A DNA stretch of 7,694 nt from Acidobacteriota bacterium. Its GTDB lineage: Bacteria; Acidobacteriota; Thermoanaerobaculia; Multivoradales; UBA5704. The notes under the pieces were generated by a model. That model made no database searches, was not told the DNA's origin, and worked only from the letters and a program-made list of their open reading frames with translations. The position numbers were made by a program, and so were the translations under genes. The stretch covers positions 1-7,694 of the forward strand of contig QHVW01000463.1 of NCBI GenBank assembly GCA_003223675.1, given 5' to 3'. Each line of letters begins with the position of its first letter. Positions within the stretch are counted from its first letter, which is position 1. Below, one piece after another: positions 1-5,026 of the stretch.

Positions 1-1351
1 CCTCCATCATCTGCTGCTCGCCGAGGTCGAACGCCCGCTGGTGATGACCTCGGGAAACCTTTCGGAAGAGCCGATCGCGCGCGGCAACGAGGAGGCCCTC
101 GACCGCCTGCGCGAGATCGCCGATCTCTTTCTATTGCACGACCGCGAGATCGAGAGCCGCTGCGACGATTCGGTGGCGCGGGTGATCGCCGGCGCTCCTC
201 TGGTGATGCGCCGCTCCCGGGGGTACGTGCCGCGGCCGGTCGCGCTGGCGCGTCCGTTCGCGCGGCCGGTGCTCGCCTGCGGCGCCCATCTCAAGAATAC
301 GGTCTGTCTGGGCGCCGGGGATCTGGCCTATCTCGGGCCGCATGTGGGGGACCTGGAGACGGCGGAGACGTATCGCTCCTATCAGGAATCGATCGCGCGC
401 CTGGAGCGGCTGGTGGGGATCGCGCCCGAGGTGATCGCTCACGATCTTCATCCACTCTACCTCTCCACGAAGTACGCCCTGGAGCGGCCGGAGACGGTGA
501 AGATAGGCATCCAGCATCATCACGCCCACGTGGCGAGCGCCATGGGGGAGCACGGGCTCGCCGGGCCGGTGCTGGGGATCGCGTTCGACGGCACCGGCTA
601 TGGCACGGACGGCACGGCTTGGGGGGGCGAATTCCTGATCGCCGACTACGCCGGCTATGAGCGGATCGCCACCTTCCGGGCCATGCCGCTGGCCGGCTCC
701 GACCGCGCCATCCGCGAGGTCTGGCGGCTGGCCCTGGCCGTGCTCGACGACGCCTTCGCGGGCGATCCGCCGATCGATCGCTTTTCGGTCTTCGACGGGG
801 TAGAAGCCCGCGCCCTCGCCGTGGTCCGGAAGATGATCGCAACCGGCCTCAACGCCCCCCTGGCCCGCGGCGTCGGGCGCTGGTTCGACGCGTTGGGCGC
901 GCTGGTGCTGGGCCGGCCCCTCTCCCGGTACGAGGGGGAGGTGGCGACGATCTGGAACCTGGCGGCGGATGAGACCGAGCGAGCGGTCTATCCGTTCGCG
1001 ATCGAATCCGTCTCGCAGCCCCTGGAGATCGATCTCCGCCCGATGGTCCGGGCCGTGGTGGACGACCTCGTCATCGGCCGGACGCCGGCGGTGATCTCGG
1101 CGAAATTCCACAACACGCTCGCCGCCGCCGTGGCCGAGGTGGTCCGCTTCAGCCGCGCCGCGTGCGGGGTACTGCCGGTGGTGCTGACCGGCGGGTGCTT
1201 CCAGAACGCGCTGCTGGCGGAGCGGATCGTCGAGGTCCTGGCGGGCGGGCCGCGGGTGTATCTGCACCGCGAAGTGCCACCGGGGGATGGGGGGCTGGCG
1301 TTGGGGCAGGCCCTGGTGGCGGATGCGATCGTAAAACAAGGAGGTGTGTAA
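1..1351 (+). CDS. hypF: HypF, carbamoyltransferase for hydrogenase maturation, 5'-truncated by window edge
   Basis: HypF uses carbamoyl phosphate and ATP to carbamoylate the C-terminal Cys of HypE, the first step toward the CN ligands of the [NiFe] active site. It acts in the cytoplasm. About 449 residues are visible of a family usually near 750, and the frame is already open at base 2, so the true start lies outside; the GTG at 41 is not the start. The visible part begins at the end of the YrdC-like domain (PLVMTSGNLSEEPI, about 32-73) and continues through the Kae1-like carbamoyltransferase domain. That domain shows LKNTVCLG, the metal-binding HHHAH (515-529), DGTGYG (about 587-604), GGCFQN (about 1187-1207) and PGDGGLALGQ (about 1280-1309). 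The acylphosphatase and zinc-finger domains would be upstream. No internal gap is apparent. The TAA stop shares its last A with the hypC ATG, so the two are translationally coupled. Confidence 0.96.
   Translation, partial: LHHLLLAEVERPLVMTSGNLSEEPIARGNEEALDRLREIADLFLLHDREIESRCDDSVARVIAGAPLVMRRSRGYVPRPVALARPFARPVLACGAHLKNTVCLGAGDLAYLGPHVGDLETAETYRSYQESIARLERLVGIAPEVIAHDLHPLYLSTKYALERPETVKIGIQHHHAHVASAMGEHGLAGPVLGIAFDGTGYGTDGTAWGGEFLIADYAGYERIATFRAMPLAGSDRAIREVWRLALAVLDDAFAGDPPIDRFSVFDGVEARALAVVRKMIATGLNAPLARGVGRWFDALGALVLGRPLSRYEGEVATIWNLAADETERAVYPFAIESVSQPLEIDLRPMVRAVVDDLVIGRTPAVISAKFHNTLAAAVAEVVRFSRAACGVLPVVLTGGCFQNALLAERIVEVLAGGPRVYLHREVPPGDGGLALGQALVADAIVKQGGV
1338..1346 (+). promoter_or_regulatory. 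Strong Shine-Dalgarno of hypC inside the hypF 3' end
   Basis: AAGGAGGTG lies 6 nt (counted from GGAGG) before the hypC ATG at 1351 and within the last hypF codons. It fixes the hypC start and supports coupled translation across the TAATG junction. Confidence 0.8.
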
Positions 1352-1635
1352 TGTGCCTGGGTGTTCCGGGAAAAGTGATCGAGATCGACGGCATTCTTGC
1401 CACGGTCGATTTCTGGGGGGTCCGCCGGCAGATCCGGCTCGACATCGTCGACGAGCCGGTGGCGCCGGGGGATTACGTCCTCAATCATGTGGGCTACGCG
1501 ATCCGCCGCATCCCTCCCGAGGATATCGGCGAGACGCTGGAGCTCTACGAGAGCCTCCTGGCCGACAGCACGGACGAGGATCTGATGGCGGCCGACGTGC
1601 GCGGCGAGCTCGCCGCCGGGGAGGTACGAAAATGA
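1351..1635 (+). CDS. hypC: HypC, hydrogenase maturation chaperone
   Basis: Small chaperone that binds HypD, carries the Fe(CN)2CO unit and delivers it to the hydrogenase large-subunit precursor. The 94-residue product begins MCLGVPGKVIEI; Cys2 is the essential iron ligand of the family and is exposed when Met1 is removed. The OB-fold core follows, with the typical GDYVLNHVGYAIRRI segment around residues 47-61. The length fits the HypC/HupF/HypG family, with a slightly long acidic C-terminal tail. The start is set by a strong Shine-Dalgarno and the N-terminal MCLG. It overlaps hypF by 1 nt and hypD by 4 nt (ATGA). Nothing in the sequence separates HypC from a paralogue such as HybG; the operon context favours HypC. 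Confidence 0.97.
   Translation: MCLGVPGKVIEIDGILATVDFWGVRRQIRLDIVDEPVAPGDYVLNHVGYAIRRIPPEDIGETLELYESLLADSTDEDLMAADVRGELAAGEVRK
1618..1625 (+). promoter_or_regulatory. Shine-Dalgarno that favours the hypD start at 1632
   Basis: GGGGAGGT ends 6 nt before the ATG at 1632. A second in-frame ATG at 1662 has AGGAGG about 14 nt upstream, which is less well spaced. The ATGA overlap with hypC also favours 1632. Confidence 0.65.
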
Positions 1636-2852
1636 TTCCTCAGGAGGGCGGTTTCGCGCAGATGAAATTCCGCGATCCCGCTCGCGGCAAGGCCCTCGCG
1701 GCCGAGCTCGAGCGGCTGGCGCGGGAGATCGGCCGCGAGCCGATCACGCTGATGCACGTCTGCGGCAGCCACGAGCAGGCCATCGCCCGCTTCGGGCTGC
1801 GGGCCACGTTCCCGCCGTCCGTCGATCTGATCATGGGGCCGGGATGCCCGGTCTGCGTGACCGATCTCCCCGAGGTGGACGAGGCCGTGGCGCTGGCCAA
1901 GAGCGGCGTGCGGGTGGCGACCTACGGCGACATGCTGAAGGTGCCCGGCCGGGTGTTTTCGCTCGCCGACGCGCAATCCGAGGGGGCGAAGGTGGACGTG
2001 GTCTACAGCGTCTCCCAGGCGGTCGATCTCGCCCGCTCCACGGACGAGGAGGTGGTCTTCTTCTCGACCGGGTTCGAGACCACGGCCGTGGCGACCGCGG
2101 CGGTGATCCTTTCTCCGGACCGGCCGCGCAATTTTTCGGTGCTGTCCGCGCACAAATACATTCTGCCGGCGATGGAGATCGTGGCCGAGATTCCGGGCAC
2201 GCGCATCGAAGGATTTCTGGGGGCCGGCCATGCGGCCGCGATCACGGGCTGGGGGATCTTCGAGCCGTTCGCCGCGAAATATGGCCGTCCGGTGGTGGTG
2301 GCCGGTTTCGAGCCGCTCGACATCCTGGCCGGATTGGTGAAGCTCCTGGAGATGGTGCGCGACGGCCGCGGCGGAGTGGCCAACATGTATCCGCGCTGCG
2401 TGACGAAGGAAGGCAACCTGCGGGCCCAGGAGCAGCTCTGGCGCGTCTTCGAGACCTCCGGGGGCGAATGGCGGGGGATCGCCTTCGTGCCGGATGGCAA
2501 TCTCCGTATCCGTGAGGAATTCGCGGACGTGGACGCCCGGCGTAGATTTGATATCGACGTCACCTCGCTCTGGACCACCGCGCCGTCGGAGCTGGCGAAG
2601 GATTGCATCTGCGGTGGAATCCTTTCCGGTCTCGCCTCGCCGCACGACTGCCCGATGTTCGGCAAGGAATGTCTGCCCGACCGGCCGATCGGCGCCTGCA
2701 TGGTGTCGAGCGAGGGGGCGTGCCGGATCTGGCATCAATACGGGGGACGGCCGGATCTTCGAACCCTCACCCCCCAGCCCCCTCTCCCGTCCCCTCCCTC
2801 CCTCCCTCACCGGGAGAGGGGGAGCGAGCAGACAACGGAGGTCAGGGTATGA
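1632..2852 (+). CDS. hypD: HypD, Fe(CN)2CO assembly iron-sulfur protein, with repeat-derived C-terminal tail
   Basis: HypD carries a [4Fe-4S] cluster and, with HypC, is the scaffold on which CN groups from HypE and CO are attached to iron. The 406-residue product has MHVCGSHE (Cys44), GPGCPVC (Cys72, Cys75), FSTGFETTA and VVAGFEPLDIL. Its C-terminal cysteine region has CICGGIL (325, 327), DCPMFGKEC (340, 347) and GACMVSSEGAC (356, 364), which supplies the cluster ligands. The conserved protein ends near residue 372 (HQYGG), about the usual family length. Residues 373-406 form an extra Pro/Ser/Arg-rich tail encoded by a hairpin repeat (see 2760-2826) and are unlikely to be functional protein. 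The stop overlaps the hypE ATG (ATGA). A start at 1662 would shorten it by 10 residues. Confidence 0.96.
   Translation: MIPQEGGFAQMKFRDPARGKALAAELERLAREIGREPITLMHVCGSHEQAIARFGLRATFPPSVDLIMGPGCPVCVTDLPEVDEAVALAKSGVRVATYGDMLKVPGRVFSLADAQSEGAKVDVVYSVSQAVDLARSTDEEVVFFSTGFETTAVATAAVILSPDRPRNFSVLSAHKYILPAMEIVAEIPGTRIEGFLGAGHAAAITGWGIFEPFAAKYGRPVVVAGFEPLDILAGLVKLLEMVRDGRGGVANMYPRCVTKEGNLRAQEQLWRVFETSGGEWRGIAFVPDGNLRIREEFADVDARRRFDIDVTSLWTTAPSELAKDCICGGILSGLASPHDCPMFGKECLPDRPIGACMVSSEGACRIWHQYGGRPDLRTLTPQPPLPSPPSLPHRERGSEQTTEVRV
2760..2826. repeat. GC-rich hairpin repeat inside the hypD 3' end
   Basis: A perfect 12-bp inverted repeat (CCCCCTCTCCCG at 2778-2789 and CGGGAGAGGGGG at 2811-2822) flanks a 21-nt C-rich loop. 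The wider stretch, starting near CCCTCACCCC and ending at GGGAGC, resembles a short intergenic repeat that I recall from many GC-rich genomes. It is read through in frame and supplies most of the odd HypD tail. Its edges are uncertain because only one copy is in the window. It may be an insertion that removed the original hypD stop codon, with the hypE start kept just downstream. Confidence 0.7.
2791..2806 (-). other. G-quadruplex motif in the loop of the hypD hairpin
   Basis: On the - strand this reads GGGAGGGAGGGAGGGG, four G-tracts joined by single A loops, which is a high-stability parallel G4 pattern. The + strand is the matching i-motif-type C-rich run. It fills nearly the whole loop between the 12-bp arms at 2778-2789 and 2811-2822. 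Because the - strand is the template for the hyp operon, a G4 here could slow RNA polymerase. That effect is inferred, not shown. Confidence 0.7.
2837..2842 (+). promoter_or_regulatory. Shine-Dalgarno of hypE, just after the repeat
   Basis: GGAGGT ends 6 nt before the hypE ATG at 2849. It sits 14 nt after the right arm of the hairpin and fixes the hypE start, although the frame is open further upstream. Confidence 0.75.
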
Positions 2853-3910
2853 CCACTCTCCTTTCTCCCCGTCCCGCGATCCTCGACGAGAGGATCTCGA
2901 TGAAATATGGCGCCGGCGGCCGGGCGATGCGGGCCCTGATCGAAGGGGTCTTTCTCGCCGGCGCGGCCGAGGCGCCGAATGGAAATGGTTTCGCGGTCGG
3001 GCTCTCGGCCATGGACGACGGCGCGGCGATCCGCGTCGGCGACCGCTGGCTGGTGATCACCACCGATTCGCACGTGATCCATCCGGTCTTCTTCCCAGGT
3101 GGAGATATTGGAAGGCTTTCCATCTCGGGCACGGTGAACGATCTCGCCATGATGGGCGCCACCGAGGTGCTGGGCCTGACCTGCGGCGTGATCCTGGAGG
3201 AGGGGTTCGCCCTCGACGATCTGCGGCGCATCCAGGCTTCGCTGGCCGACACCTGCCGCGAGGCGGGGACCACGGTGGTGACCGGCGATACGAAAGTGAT
3301 GGGGAAGGGGGAGCTGGACGGCATCGTCCTCAACACCACCGGCATCGCGCTGACCGACCGGGTGGTCCCGGATTCGGGGCTGCGGCCGGGGGACGTCCTG
3401 ATCGTGACCGGCACGATCGGCGACCACGGCATGGCCGTGATGGCCGCCCGCCACGGCCTCGATCTGGAAGGGGAATTGCGCTCGGACGTGGCCCCTCTCA
3501 ACGGCCTGATCCGCGCGATGCTGGCGGCGGGCGGCGAGGACGTGGTGGCGATGAAGGACCCCACCCGCGGCGGCCTCGCCAGCGCTCTGCACGAAATGGC
3601 TTCCAAAGCCGGCGTGGGCATCCTGCTTTACGAATCGGCGGTGCCGGTGGCACCCGGGGTACGGGCGGCGGCCGAGCTGCTGGGCATCGAGCCGCTCCAC
3701 GTGGCGAACGAGGGCAAGGCGGTGATCGGCGTCCGGCCCGGCGCGGCTCAAAGGGTCCTGAAGGCGCTGCGCGGCCATCCCCTGGGGCGGCACGCGGAGA
3801 TCGTGGGCACCTGTCTCGCCGATCCGCCGGGCGCTCTGGTGCTCGACACCGGCTTCGGCCGGCGGTTGCTGGCCGAGCCCGAAGGGGAGCCGCTGCCGCG
3901 GATCTGCTGA
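2849..3910 (+). CDS. hypE: HypE, thiocarboxamide dehydratase / cyanide donor
   Basis: HypE receives a carbamoyl group from HypF on its C-terminal Cys, dehydrates it to a thiocyanate with ATP, and passes CN to the HypC-HypD iron centre. It belongs to the PurM/AIR synthase-like superfamily. The 353-residue product shows KYGAGGRAM (19-27), MDDGAAIRVG (55-64), TTDSHVIHPVFFPGG (71-85), GTVNDLAMMGA (94-104), TGDTKVM (145-151), DPTRGGLASALHEM (237-250) and HVANEGKAVIGV (284-295). It ends in the diagnostic PRIC, so the acceptor Cys353 is present. Length is at or slightly above the family norm. The start is chosen by the Shine-Dalgarno at 2837 and the ATGA overlap with hypD. It appears intact and is the best evidence that the cyanide branch of the pathway is functional. 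Confidence 0.97.
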   Translation: MTTLLSPRPAILDERISMKYGAGGRAMRALIEGVFLAGAAEAPNGNGFAVGLSAMDDGAAIRVGDRWLVITTDSHVIHPVFFPGGDIGRLSISGTVNDLAMMGATEVLGLTCGVILEEGFALDDLRRIQASLADTCREAGTTVVTGDTKVMGKGELDGIVLNTTGIALTDRVVPDSGLRPGDVLIVTGTIGDHGMAVMAARHGLDLEGELRSDVAPLNGLIRAMLAAGGEDVVAMKDPTRGGLASALHEMASKAGVGILLYESAVPVAPGVRAAAELLGIEPLHVANEGKAVIGVRPGAAQRVLKALRGHPLGRHAEIVGTCLADPPGALVLDTGFGRRLLAEPEGEPLPRIC

Positions 3911-3921
3911 AAGGACGCGCC

Positions 3922-4269
3922 ATGCACGAATATTCGATCATCGGGTCCCTGATGCAGCGCGTCGAAGCCGAGGCGCGGCAGCGGGGGGCCACGTCGGTGG
4001 GGCGCATCCGGATCGCCCTGGGGGAGCTCTCCGGCGTCGATCCCGAGCTGCTGGCCTCCGCCTATGAAGTCTTCCGGGAGCGCACGATCTGCCAGGGCGC
4101 TCCGATGGAGATCCGCGCCGTGCCGGCGGTCTGGGAGTGCTCCGCCTGCGGCCGGCCGATCGCGCGCGGAGAAACCTTGCAATGTCCCGTCTGCCGGTCG
4201 CGGGCGCGGCTGGCGTCGGGCGACGAGATCATTCTGGAACAGATTGAAATGGAGGTAGCCGATGTGTGA
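3922..4269 (+). CDS. hypA: HypA, nickel metallochaperone
   Basis: HypA works with HypB to insert nickel into the hydrogenase large subunit after the Fe(CN)2CO unit is in place. The 115-residue product begins MHEYSI; His2 and neighbouring groups form the nickel site in this family. The zinc domain has two CxxC pairs, CSAC (73-76) and CPVC (88-91), with the usual short spacing. It ends in the typical GDEIILEQIEMEV segment. An AAAGGA Shine-Dalgarno begins with the last base of the hypE stop and lies 6 nt before the ATG. The last 8 nt overlap hypB. All metal-binding residues are present, so it looks functional even though its partner hypB is broken. Confidence 0.97.
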   Translation: MHEYSIIGSLMQRVEAEARQRGATSVGRIRIALGELSGVDPELLASAYEVFRERTICQGAPMEIRAVPAVWECSACGRPIARGETLQCPVCRSRARLASGDEIILEQIEMEVADV

Positions 4270-4901
4270 CACCTGTGGATGCGGCGACGCCGAGCTGGTC
4301 CCGGTCGAAATCCAGGAACGCATACTCTCCGGCAATGAGCGGACGGCCCGGCACAACCGGGAGCACTTCGAGGAGGCCGGGGTCTTCGCGATCAATCTCA
4401 TGGGCTCGCCCGGCTCGGGCAAGACGGCGGTCCTCGAAGCCACGGCCGGCGCCCGGAGCTGGCTCCGCATCGGCGCGATGAGCGGCGATCTGGCCACGGA
4501 CAACGACGCCGAAAGGCTGCGCAAGGCGGGCATCCCCGCGGTCTCGATCACCACCGGCACCGCCTGCCATCTCGACGCCGAGCTGGTCCACAAGGCGCTG
4601 CACAGCCTCGGCGACTGGCGCGGCCTCGATCTCCTGGTGATCGAAAACGTCGGCAACCTCGTCTGCCCGGCCGTCTACGATCTCGGCCAGGCGGAGAACG
4701 TGGTGGCCCTCTCGCATGCGCCTGGAGGTGCTGATGGAAAACATTGCCAAGGTGATGCCCGATCCGCGCGTGATCCCGGTCTCCGTGGTCACCGGCGAGG
4801 GGATGCCGCAGTGGCTGGACTGGCTGGAGGAGAGATCGCAGGCGCGGGCGGTGCTGACGCCGGAGCATGCGCGGCATCAGCATCACCATCACCACGCATA
4901 G
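4262..4901 (+). pseudogene. hypB: HypB, nickel-insertion GTPase, disrupted by an internal gap and frame shift
   Basis: HypB is the SIMIBI-class GTPase that works with HypA in nickel delivery. Residues 1-151 are normal: MCDTCGCGD with the N-terminal CxxCGC metal motif, P-loop GSPGSGKT (48-55), SGDLATDND (74-82), metal-site CH (102-103) and ENVGNLVCPA (128-137, Cys135). After DLGQAENVVALS the frame breaks at about 4714. The family C-terminus resumes in another frame from 4716 (MRLEVLMENIAKVMP, PVSVVTGEGM, WLDWLEE) and stops at TAG 4899-4901. The stretch expected between, VTEGEDKP-type plus the NKxD/TKxD guanine-specificity motif, about 33 residues, is absent. As a simple deletion its length must leave remainder 2 modulo 3, roughly 98-104 nt. 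The tail ends in a His-rich HARHQHHHHHA. Ribosomes staying in the first frame would run on past 4901. It is either a true pseudogene or an assembly gap. Confidence 0.85.
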
Positions 4902-4918
4902 TCCGCGAGCGCCTCTGG

Positions 4919-5022
4919 CCCCTGGGACCGCCGGCGTCCCGCCGGCCTTCTAGCTCCGCTTTTGTTTTTGTCAAAAACAAAAACTGGTTAGAAGGCCGGC
5001 GGGACGCCGGTGGTCCCAGGGG
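4919..5022. repeat. 104-bp REPIN-like palindrome between convergent genes
   Basis: Two 32-nt arms (4919-4950 and 4991-5022) pair at 31 of 32 positions; the odd pair, 4930 with 5011, is G with T, a G-U wobble in RNA. Each arm contains its own small hairpin: GCCGGCG-TCC-CGCCGGC at 4930-4946, and the near-identical 4995-5011. The centre holds a third AT-rich hairpin, TTTTGTTTTTG / CAAAAACAAAA (4960-4970, 4972-4982) around a single T. Two short palindromes in inverse orientation match REPIN/BIME architecture. It begins 17 nt after the hypB stop and ends 4 nt before the permease stop, so it may act as a two-way transcript end or 3' stabiliser. No T-tract follows either arm, so it is not a classical intrinsic terminator. 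No target-site duplication is visible. Confidence 0.85.
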
Positions 5023-5026
5023 AATC

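Noticed and set aside
131..2810. Long - strand open frames (131-1339 and 1545-2810) opposite hypF and hypD
   Set aside because: They are composition-driven shadows; the + strand carries conserved HypF and HypD motifs throughout.
2603..2848. An upstream in-frame extension of hypE
   Set aside because: It overlaps conserved hypD coding sequence in another frame. The ATG at 2849 has a well-placed Shine-Dalgarno and gives the normal HypE N-terminus.
4700..4730. Programmed ribosomal frameshift or translational bypass in hypB
   Set aside because: There is no slippery heptamer or stop at the junction, and about 33 conserved residues are missing from the DNA itself, which frameshifting cannot restore.
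4866..4901. CATCAGCATCACCATCACCAC looks like an engineered His-tag or vector sequence
   Set aside because: It is in frame with genuine HypB C-terminal sequence, is interrupted by Gln, and is followed by native-looking sequence with no vector features. HypB proteins are commonly His-rich.
4919..5022. Classical rho-independent terminator
   Set aside because: The stem is far longer than usual and no T-tract follows either arm. The AT-rich part is inside the loop region. A termination role is possible but not by the standard signature.
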